A stretch of DNA of 64,000 nt, from assembly GCA_905221605.1 (NCBI GenBank), contig CAJNDS010002232.1, positions 126,246 through 190,245 on the forward strand. The letters run 5' to 3'. Position numbers and translations under genes: made by a program. The notes below the pieces were generated by a model that was given only the letters and a program-made list of their open reading frames with translations, did not search any database and was not told the origin of the DNA. This DNA is from Symbiodinium natans. Its lineage: Eukaryota > Sar > Dinophyceae > Suessiales > Symbiodiniaceae. This document shows, in pieces, positions 41,282 to 48,714 of the stretch; within the stretch, counting starts at the first letter, position 1; the number at the start of each line of letters is the position of its first letter.

Positions 41282-44200
41282 CATCGTTGGTGGGCGGCTT
41301 CCCATCGATCGCGAACACCAACGCCAGGTGTTCATGGACTGCCCGAAGTCCAGGAATATCGGAAAACCCCGAGGTGCAAGCAAACTCAAGATCCCCAATA
41401 ACCCTTAGGGCACGATGAGTCCAAGGGTTCCAATCGACCGAGAGCTGGACCCATTCGTGGTACTCTTCGGTGTCCTCGAAACGACTGAAAGGATCTGAGA
41501 TATTGGCCTTAGTCGGAACACGTTCCAGACGGTGTGATAAACCTTGTCGGTTGTGCCAGGTCCAATGGGCTGCGACCAGACAGTTCAAAGGTTGGTGCTT
41601 GCCGACGCCTCGTAAAAGAGCATGTCTGGAGGCCTCATTGTCACAGCACTGCACATAGTAATCATCAAGGAGAGGCCGAAAAATCATAGGCGCCAAAATG
41701 GCTACCCACGCTTCTAAGAGATAGATGAATGCCTGATTGGCTGAGAACTGTCGTAGCAACTCGGATGGAAGTCTCCCCTGGAAGTACGTGGCTCGAGAGG
41801 AGTCTCCGTGATAAAAGCACACTGCCGCCCAGCCGTTCTCGATGCCGGGCGTCTGGTTGGGGTCCCACTCAGGGATGACCTCATCGCCGGGGCGGTAAAC
41901 GGTCTTCCCCAACTTGAAATACGCATCGGTGTAGATGACGGAGAAAGCTGCGGGTCTTAGATCACGAGGTATTATCATCGGTCGGCAGTGATTGATGATA
42001 TTCTTCAGAGACAGGAGTGCCGCAAGGGTAGGCTTGTCAAGCTTGGTGTTGGAGGAGTTGGCTCTGGCATAAACGGCCTTGAGCGGGGCCCGCCCCACGC
42101 GACCGAATAATCGGCCAGTGAGGAAGTTGCACTTCCCCGCCAATTTCCTGGCCAATTCGGGGGTGAGAGTGCCCGAATGGAGATAGTCGTCGATGAGTCG
42201 TGTCACCTGTTGCACTCTTTTCGGGCATGGTGTCAGGGCCAGAGACTCTGAATCTGATGAAATGAGGACACCCTGTATCCGCTGTGCGCCAGCGGGTGGT
42301 TGTCGTTTGGCCTTCTTCATGAAGAAGCCCAGGACGGAATTCAAGTCTTCGAAGGCTTGGAAGCTGGAGTCAGCTGAGTCCACTGGTTCCATGGAGCCAT
42401 AGTCATCGACATAGTGTAAGGCTGGGCACAAGATGAGGATCCGACTACAGGTGACCAGCATGTCGCCGAAGCGGTTATATGACCACACGCTAGCTGCTGA
42501 ACCGAACAGAAGTACATTGTGGTTCCACAACGTGGGTCCATCTGGTGTCATAAGGAGCACATAGGCTTGTCTGGGGTGTCGAAGGGGGAGCTGTCGATAT
42601 GCACCGTCATGATCGTGTCCCCAGACTTGTAGATCACAGGCAGGGTCACCGCGCAACCACTCGAAACCCAGGGCGATGAAGTGGTCTGGCGTGTGGTGGA
42701 ACGGCTGGTCGTGCATGATGCAAGTGGAGTTATGTCCGCTCCGGCGCCAGTCTTCGCCGCGGCGAACTTTGTTGTTGCCGTCGCTGCCGATTTGTTCAAT
42801 GCTAAAGGCCACGGCTATATAGGGCTCATCATCGGGCAGTTCGGATAGGGCCAAGTCGGGGGCGCTGCGTAGCTGTACAGTTTCCACATTCCACCAGCTC
42901 GGGGCTTTGAAGGGTCCGTTCATCCTGCCAGCTCGGACTTCTTCGGCTATCTCGTCTGCCATGCGTTCCCAATGTTGGTCGACATTGCCTGCTCGAAGTT
43001 TTTGGTGTATGTAGGTTCGGTTCTTCTCAGCGAACTCAGGCAAGGAGGTGGGCTCAAGGTACTTCTGGTCCCTGCGAACGTGCCAATTGACCCCCGGTGT
43101 GATCGTCCCCATGAGGTCGAAACCGAGCGTGAGTTCACGTGACAAGACCGAGAGCTGCGGGTACTCGAGCTGTTGCAGTAAGGAGAGCAAGACAGGTATC
43201 TGGGTGCGAGAGGACGTGTGTGTGTACGCCCTGCGTGCGTGTGGGAGCAAGAGGTTGTACCAGTCGGTGGTCTGTTCCTCGAAGTCCAGAACCATGTCTT
43301 CAATCTCCTCGATGACTCTTGCCTGAAAGACTGGGAGTGGGTGAAATAGATGTCGGTGTTGTATGCACCAAACCAAGGTAGGGTCTATGTCTTTGGGTCG
43401 GAAACTCTGGTCGAGGGTTTTGGCCCACTCGAGGTGTTCGGTCCAGGAGAATTGTGGCATGTAATGAGGGTCGTCTCGACGAGGCGGTGGTCCAAAGGGC
43501 ACCGCTGTAGCCCGCCACAAGGAGACGACTCGTTGCACTGTCGTCACCGCCGGGGGCGGTACTGGTTCGGCGCACGCCACCCCCAGAAGCACGAGAAAGA
43601 TGATCCACACCGCGGTTGGAAGGTGCCAAGTGTTCGCCAAAGCTCGATTCCGGTGATACTCTGTAGGTTCGAGTAACTCTTGGATTGGCTCGGTGTACTT
43701 GCCGCTATATCCCATGAGGCGTTCTCGAAGCTCAGCGGGTGCGACGCTCAGGGTCTCGTCCGGATACTGTACCAGGAAGTCGGATTCGTACTGCCAAGGT
43801 GGGAAACGTTTGTTGTCCTGTTCCCAGCGTGCCATGGCTTCTCGACTGTGCCTGGTTCGCTTCGGAGGTGGCCGCCCAGCCTCAGTCGGTGCGGGGGTGG
43901 TCAGGCAATGAAAAAGTTTGCCTGCTTGGATGCACCTTGGCAAAGAGTATTCTTTGGAATGTAGTCCGGGTTGAAGTTCGGCAGCCATGGGGTTGTGTAG
44001 GCGTGGGTAAACATCGTCCTCATGCCAATGGAGAGTCCACGGTGTGGCCGTGGACAGCTCATTCGAGATGTCGTCCCAGCGGCAAGAGGTCCACCACAGT
44101 CGCTTTCTGTGCATAACCCCACCATCTGCTGCGTCGATGATCACCGGACTCATGGCCAGGCGCTCGGATAGAGTTGAGACATGATGTCGAACCTGCTCGT

Positions 44201-44687
44201 GAGGTACCACATTTTCGATGATGGTCTCGACCGGGTAGCCCCGGAAGTGCTCGCGGATGTCATGTTCGATCTCAACCAGGGTCTCAAAGAGGCCGCCTGT
44301 CTCCCCGAACACTCCGGGGGGGTTTTCCCGAATCTGGGAAAAATCCGGACAAGGTGGGCCGCCTGTGATGAGGATGAGGAAGTTCTGCACTTGGACCGAT
44401 TGCACGACTTTCTGGTAGACCTCGTCGACGTCGAAATTCCAGACATCCCCCATGTGTACGACCTGATAGAGTTCGGTCGTCAGAAGTCGGCAACCGGGGT
44501 CGGTTTCCCACGCCAAGGTGAGCGCAACTCGAGCGCCTACAGCCAACAGGGCGGCGCTAGCTGCCCCGATGCCATCGAAGAAACTGAGATGCACCACCGG
44601 GATGTCACCGATGAGGTCTTGGCAAATCGCAGTGATCCGATGCTCTGGGGAAGAGTTAAGGCGGCTCGAGGTATGGGTGGTGCTCAC
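41262..44687 (-). CDS. ORF2: C5 cytosine methyltransferase - reverse transcriptase - RNase H polyprotein
   Basis: 1141 residues counted from a GTG. DNMT domain at about 30-335: motif I FFDGIG (36-41), motif IV GGPPCPDFS with presumed catalytic Cys113, motif VI ENV (158-160), motif VIII HRKR (193-196) and a motif IX/X-like ERLMGYSGKYT. A hydrophobic stretch lies at 358-374. Reverse transcriptase: KVRRGEDWRRSGHN (640-653), motif A with Asp692 before GAYRQ, FGSAAS (728-733), and catalytic YVDD at 759-762. RNase H-like domain: YTDA (Asp921), Glu992, CCDNEA (Asp1016) and ISDPFSR (Asp1065). The domain set and motif style match DIRS/Ngaro-type retroelements. The methyltransferase looks like the C5 class (Dnmt3-like features), not the adenine type of classic DIRS. 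All key residues are present. There is no in-frame ATG before residue 79, after motif I. The frame is open back to 44753, overlapping ORF1 in the -1 frame. Confidence 0.88.
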   Translation of the reverse strand: MSTTHTSSRLNSSPEHRITAICQDLIGDIPVVHLSFFDGIGAASAALLAVGARVALTLAWETDPGCRLLTTELYQVVHMGDVWNFDVDEVYQKVVQSVQVQNFLILITGGPPCPDFSQIRENPPGVFGETGGLFETLVEIEHDIREHFRGYPVETIIENVVPHEQVRHHVSTLSERLAMSPVIIDAADGGVMHRKRLWWTSCRWDDISNELSTATPWTLHWHEDDVYPRLHNPMAAELQPGLHSKEYSLPRCIQAGKLFHCLTTPAPTEAGRPPPKRTRHSREAMARWEQDNKRFPPWQYESDFLVQYPDETLSVAPAELRERLMGYSGKYTEPIQELLEPTEYHRNRALANTWHLPTAVWIIFLVLLGVACAEPVPPPAVTTVQRVVSLWRATAVPFGPPPRRDDPHYMPQFSWTEHLEWAKTLDQSFRPKDIDPTLVWCIQHRHLFHPLPVFQARVIEEIEDMVLDFEEQTTDWYNLLLPHARRAYTHTSSRTQIPVLLSLLQQLEYPQLSVLSRELTLGFDLMGTITPGVNWHVRRDQKYLEPTSLPEFAEKNRTYIHQKLRAGNVDQHWERMADEIAEEVRAGRMNGPFKAPSWWNVETVQLRSAPDLALSELPDDEPYIAVAFSIEQIGSDGNNKVRRGEDWRRSGHNSTCIMHDQPFHHTPDHFIALGFEWLRGDPACDLQVWGHDHDGAYRQLPLRHPRQAYVLLMTPDGPTLWNHNVLLFGSAASVWSYNRFGDMLVTCSRILILCPALHYVDDYGSMEPVDSADSSFQAFEDLNSVLGFFMKKAKRQPPAGAQRIQGVLISSDSESLALTPCPKRVQQVTRLIDDYLHSGTLTPELARKLAGKCNFLTGRLFGRVGRAPLKAVYARANSSNTKLDKPTLAALLSLKNIINHCRPMIIPRDLRPAAFSVIYTDAYFKLGKTVYRPGDEVIPEWDPNQTPGIENGWAAVCFYHGDSSRATYFQGRLPSELLRQFSANQAFIYLLEAWVAILAPMIFRPLLDDYYVQCCDNEASRHALLRGVGKHQPLNCLVAAHWTWHNRQGLSHRLERVPTKANISDPFSRFEDTEEYHEWVQLSVDWNPWTHRALRVIGDLEFACTSGFSDIPGLRAVHEHLALVFAIDGKPPTNDGKGRLP

Positions 44688-45982
44688 CTGGTCGGCTCCA
44701 GGCCCATCTGTACTGAGGTCAAAAGCGACGTCTCCCAGAACTTCCGCCGGTGCCTACAAATGAAGTGCTGGTCCATGTGGTCTGTGACCTTGAACAGCCA
44801 ATCGGTCAGACTGGCTTCGGAGGCTATTGCCGACCAAAAGTGCTCTCCCGACCAGTTGGGATCGAGGGCCTTCGCGATGCGCTGCTGGTCCCATCGCCGA
44901 AAGAGGCGCAGCATCTCGAGGCGTTGGTCGTCCGGCATTCCTAGGATGTCGGCCGTGAGCTGCTCGGTGAGGCGAAGTACTCGAAGTCGGACCTGTCGAC
45001 GAATCTCGGCCTTGTGAAGCCCTGGGCGCTCCTCCTCGATCTCCTGACACATGTGGGCCCAGGTCTGTGCTCGGGGCTGGAGGCGGTCCTTGTAGGCATC
45101 CCGTCGAAGTTTGTTGACCTTCTGGCATACCTGGTACCACTGTGCGATCGTGAGGGACTCGACTGGGACGTGCTTGATGTGGAAGACTGGCTCACGCCGC
45201 CATCGTTGGAGGCTCTGGTCCCACACCGACCTAACAGCACACCGCCCGTAGTACTCATTCGTGGTGATGAGAGCAACATGCCAACCTTTGGGCTTCTTCT
45301 CCCAGTCGGCGTCCAGCTCAGCGACGGGATCTCGGTCCGAGTAGTCGACGGTGTCGCCAGCTTGGGAGCCCCTCTCGAACAGATTGGCCGGGCTCAAGCG
45401 GGGGTCATCGGAGTGCCAAACGAAATCGTCGTTCTGACACGTTGTGCACTGGTAGCACGCCCGGTACGATCGTCCACGCCAGTCGTTGTCGCCGTCGGGG
45501 AGCATGTCGAGCAGGTAGTAGGCGGGGAAGAGCAAGCCGCAGAAGGTGCAGTCGAGGGACTTCTCGTGGACCTGCTTGTCGAGCTGGTTGGAGATGAAGT
45601 TGAGGTACTCGCCGACGCGCTTGTTGGACTTCTGGTCCGCTGCATCGAGGTCGGGTCGTTGCTCCGCATTGGTGATGGTGATGGCCGGCCGACCCTCGCT
45701 GTCGACGGCTGTCCCCGTAAGCTCGGCTAGCCAGCGACGTCCCACTTCTTCATCGGAGGCACAAGGGTGTGCTTTGCGAAAATTTCGGAGTGACTGGCGT
45801 TCGCAAATGGAGCGAAGAGCCACGAACTCGGACGCCTTCGTGTAGGTGTCGATGTCGAAGAGATTGGAGGAGATTCGCATCCGAAGTCCTTGCGCTGACT
45901 CGGGATCGACTCCGGCGATCACGGTCGCTGGGTAGCCGCTTGCCGCTGAGGAAGTCCCTGGGGCTGCGGAGCTAGAGGCCAT
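44684..45982 (-). CDS. ORF1: gag-like Cys-rich protein of the retroelement
   Basis: 432 residues from the first ATG (the frame is open a further seven codons to a GTG at 46003). The N-terminus is Ser/Ala-rich and low complexity. A presumed metal-binding cluster lies at about 145-182, with CTFC then CYQCTTC about 24 residues later. The C-terminal half is charged and helical (KVNKLRRDAYKDRLQPRAQ, EIRRQVRLRVLRLTEQL). No capsid fold or recombinase signature is recognised. Its position ahead of the polymerase ORF and the Cys cluster suggest a nucleic-acid-binding structural protein, by analogy with gag. Its TGA stop overlaps the GTG that opens the annotated ORF2 (GTGA), and the two frames overlap by 70 nt. 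Confidence 0.72.
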   Translation of the reverse strand: MASSSAAPGTSSAASGYPATVIAGVDPESAQGLRMRISSNLFDIDTYTKASEFVALRSICERQSLRNFRKAHPCASDEEVGRRWLAELTGTAVDSEGRPAITITNAEQRPDLDAADQKSNKRVGEYLNFISNQLDKQVHEKSLDCTFCGLLFPAYYLLDMLPDGDNDWRGRSYRACYQCTTCQNDDFVWHSDDPRLSPANLFERGSQAGDTVDYSDRDPVAELDADWEKKPKGWHVALITTNEYYGRCAVRSVWDQSLQRWRREPVFHIKHVPVESLTIAQWYQVCQKVNKLRRDAYKDRLQPRAQTWAHMCQEIEEERPGLHKAEIRRQVRLRVLRLTEQLTADILGMPDDQRLEMLRLFRRWDQQRIAKALDPNWSGEHFWSAIASEASLTDWLFKVTDHMDQHFICRHRRKFWETSLLTSVQMGLEPTR

Positions 45983-46329
45983 CCTACTCTGTGAGGGGGG
46001 CACGGGTGTATGTTGTAGATGCGCAAACAGCTGCGGGATTCGGCTCTACGGACCACAAAGTCTCCGCAGAGACAGTAGGCCCCCTCACACAGCAGAAAAC
46101 GAAATGCGACACAACAGGGGGGGGCCGAGTTGAAAAACTTTCCGGTGCGCTCGGGAGTCGAAATTCGTACTATAAGTCGTGGCACCGGAGTTCCGTCTCC
46201 GATTCATTCACACCGTTGCCGCATCCGCCCGGGCGGGCAGGCAAGGTTAGGAAAAGGGGCGTGTCGTGGCACCATCCGCCGAGGCGGGTAGCGTCCATGA
46301 CTCCACGAAAAGGTGGGGGGGCCATACAC
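45983..46329. other. Non-coding spacer between the small ORF and ORF1
   Basis: About 350 bp inside the retroelement with only short open frames on the minus strand. It may serve as the leader of ORF1, but no promoter signal is recognisable. Confidence 0.5.
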
Positions 46330-46734
46330 CTAAGCCTCAGTACTCGAGCTCGATGAGGAAATGGTTGGTGTCGGGGAATCAGGTAGCTCCAAGTCCCTGG
46401 GACCGTCGAGGGCCTCGAATTGAATCTGCCACTGCTGCCGGTGTTCGCTGCCCACTGGACCAAGCAGGTTGAACAACTTGTCGATCGCGTCGTTGTAGAA
46501 GACCAAAGTGTAGAAGTGCTTCCTTTCCACAACAACTCTCCTCGACGCAGAAGCAGCAGTGCACCTGACACTGTCCAGATACTGTCGATACAAGGGCTCG
46601 AAGTTGTTCCAAAGGTATTCCCGATACTTCCGAGACCCCTGGCACGGATTGTCGTACACCTGGATTGGTGGTGCACGGTCAGAAGGCCCAGGCCTCCCAC
46701 TCTCCTCACTTGAAGACGACGAAGACGACGTCAT
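46330..46734 (-). CDS. Small 5' ORF of the retroelement, unknown protein
   Basis: 134 residues from an ATG. A poly-Ser/Glu start (MTSSSSSSSEESGRPGP) leads to a compact middle with aromatic and basic residues (KYREYLWNNFEPLYRQYLD, RKHFYTLVFYNDAIDKLFNLLG) and a Ser/Thr-rich end. It lies between A1 and ORF1, about 350 bp upstream of the ORF1 start, same strand. No family is recognised. It could be an accessory or second gag-like protein. Moderate support because composition is protein-like and the frame is preserved inside a young element. Confidence 0.55.
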   Translation of the reverse strand: MTSSSSSSSEESGRPGPSDRAPPIQVYDNPCQGSRKYREYLWNNFEPLYRQYLDSVRCTAASASRRVVVERKHFYTLVFYNDAIDKLFNLLGPVGSEHRQQWQIQFEALDGPRDLELPDSPTPTISSSSSSTEA

Positions 46735-46882
46735 TTCCACCACAGCAGCCCGCAGCTGCTCAGCTGCCCACAGCAGCCCTGGTAGAAGACGCCCAAGTTC
46801 TGGCCGCCCAAACACGGAGGAGGCTCAAAGAAACATGCCAGCAACAGCTGGGCAAGCAAAGGAGGACCTGGGGGTCTAAGTA

Positions 46883-47014
46883 GGCGAAGTAAATCGATGT
46901 GGCCGAGGCTATAGCCAAATCGGCCACGGTTTCTATTTCGAAGCAAGGGACAACGAACGAACAAAAGAGAATCTCACTCGACGTTGTTACTGCGGACAAC
47001 AAGTAGTCCTACGA
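46883..47014 (-). repeat. A1 terminal repeat (132 bp)
   Basis: Identical to A2 at 40956-41087. It is the 5' end of the element in its own orientation. Outer edge on the plus strand: CCTACGA then host TTTTGC. Confidence 0.92.
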
Positions 47015-47204
47015 TTTTGCTTGGGGTTCTTAAGCAAATGGTAGGCTGAGGGTTTTCAGCTTTCAGGGTTTAGGGTCTGAAGCTTCAGGGGTGTTTAGGG
47101 CTTAGGATTTGGGGTTTAGAGTTCTCAGGCTGTTCAGGGTTTAGGGCTTATAGAGTTCCCCCAGAATATCGCTCTGAAGTTTCAGGAATGTTTAGGGTTG
47201 CAGG

Positions 47205-47304
47205 TTGGGATGTTCCCCCTTCTACTAACAGTCCGCAAGATGGCTTGTAAGTACCCCCTACTATAATCCCATTGAGGACTGTTAGTATAAGGGGGAACAT
47301 CCCA
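47205..47304. mobile_element. MITE with ~28-bp inverted termini and 8-bp flanking repeat (family C)
   Basis: The left end reads GGGATGTTCCCCCTTCTAC(TAACAGTCC) and the right end is its reverse complement with one mismatch. The direct repeat GTTGCAGG flanks it at 47197-47204 and 47305-47312. An 8-bp duplication is typical of hAT-type transposition. There is no coding capacity, so it is non-autonomous. Confidence 0.75.
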
Positions 47305-47312
47305 GTTGCAGG

Positions 47313-48480
47313 GTTAGGGCTGATAGAACCCCATTCATTTATTCTGCCTTATCTACATGACGGTTTCTCATCCTGGGTGTCCCCAAATGGGCTTCCAAAA
47401 TTAGGGTTTAGGGTTTAGGATTTAGGGTTTAGGGTTTAGGGTTTAGGATTTAGGGTTTAGGGCATGAGCCCTACGTACACCCTTAACCCCCCCCCCCCCC
47501 CCCCAAAAAAAAAAAAAAACTAAACCCCAAAACCCGATGTATGCAGAATGCCAGGGACCTGATGATTCAGAACTAAACCCTACATCCCTCAAAGCCCCAA
47601 AACCCGGGGTTTTGTGGGTTAGGCCGAGGGTTCAGGCTCTACGCTTTTAGGGGCACGTCAGCCTTTCGAGGTTGCGGGCTTAGGGGGCCCGAAACCCGAA
47701 ACCCTAAACCCCCAAGACAAAACAAGACTGAATTCCCCATGTTTTTTTGAAAACGCAGCTGACACGCCGAGCGTGAGTAAATTTAATCCAAAGCGCCTCC
47801 GGAAGGCCAAATGCTCTTTAGGGTCTAGGGTTTAGGGTTAACCTCTGGGGCTGTCTCCAAGCTCAAACAATCCGGTTACAAATTCCGGCTGACACGTCTC
47901 GTTGAAACGTTATTGAGACCCAAACCCTGTACAATTTCCATAAACCCTAAACTCTCGCCTAACGCTAACCCGAAACTCAAAATGGCTTAGGGCTTGTGGT
48001 ATCATCTTGGTACTGAAATAAGGGCACCCTTTTTGGGTTGGGCACTTTAAAAGGGAACCCAGAAAAGAGGGTAAAGGGTACCACTGGGCTGCCAGATACC
48101 CTAAGCCCTAAGCCCTAAGCCCTAAGCCCTAAGCCCTAAGCCCTAAGCCCTAAGCCCTAAGCCCTAAGCCCTAAGCCCTAAGCCCTAAGCCCTAAGCCCT
48201 AAACCCTAAACCTAAAACAAAGCAACCCCTTCAACGAACGCAAGCGATGGCTCGGTCAAGGGTTCGGGTGCAAGGCTTGAGGACTTGCTCCTAATCTTAG
48301 TTGTCCAGTAACTACTACTTGCATAGGAACCCCCACAAAAGGTTTAGGGTTTAGGGTTTCGGGTTTAGGGTTTAGGGTTTAGGGTTTAGGGCATAGGATA
48401 GGGGAACTTAAGGTTAAGGGCTTGGGGATCTAGGGTTTGAGCGTTTAGGGTCTAGCGTTCTAGGGGCTTCGGACTGTAGG
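47313..48480. other. Array mosaic, no gene
   Basis: G-strand blocks lie at 47403-47463, 47815-47840 and 48340-48390. A poly-C run next to poly-A lies at 47487-47519. No coding sequence is recognised. Confidence 0.55.
48099..48215 (-). repeat. (CCCTAAG)n variant array
   Basis: About 15 uniform CCCTAAG units followed by two CCCTAAA. Uniform substitution at the last base implies amplification of a variant unit. Confidence 0.9.
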
Positions 48481-48612
48481 AGCACACATGCGGACGTGGC
48501 GGGTCTCCAGAATCAGTCAGCGGCCCCTGGCGCTTCGCAGATGGGCCCCAAAGATGTGCCACAACAAGGCTGCTTGTCACATGGGCAGCTCTCTAAAATA
48601 TGGTCCCCTTTT

Positions 48613-48714
48613 GGGGACCACAGGAGCCCTAAATTTTGGGGTCATATGCCCTATACTACTATAATTCCTATGAAAGTACATGAACCGTAAGCCCTTTTGG
48701 GGTCCATGTCGTCC
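48613..48714 (-). mobile_element. MITE family B copy
   Basis: 102 bp, reverse orientation relative to 50481 and 55637. It shares TTTGGGGTC, CCCTATACTACTATAATTCC and CATGAACC...GGGGTCCATGTCGTCC. There is no array at the point where the copy at 33528-33668 is interrupted. Confidence 0.65.

Larger units (their letters stand above)
40707..47014 (-). mobile_element. Retroelement with split direct repeats (Ngaro/PAT-type layout) and a C5-DNMT
   Basis: A 6308-bp unit on the minus strand. Its order is A1 (47014-46883), a 134-residue ORF, ORF1, ORF2, B1 (41281-41088), A2 (41087-40956), a 55-bp spacer, then B2 (40900-40707). A1 equals A2 (132 bp) and B1 equals B2 (194 bp) with no difference seen. An ordinary LTR element would carry the same full repeat at both ends, whereas here the left end has only A. 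The A1-ORFs-B1-A2-B2 layout is known from tyrosine-recombinase retroelements, which replicate through a circle and leave no target duplication; none was found here (flanks ...CTTTAT and TTTTGC...). No tyrosine recombinase is recognisable. The intact frames and identical repeats suggest recent insertion. Confidence 0.85.
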
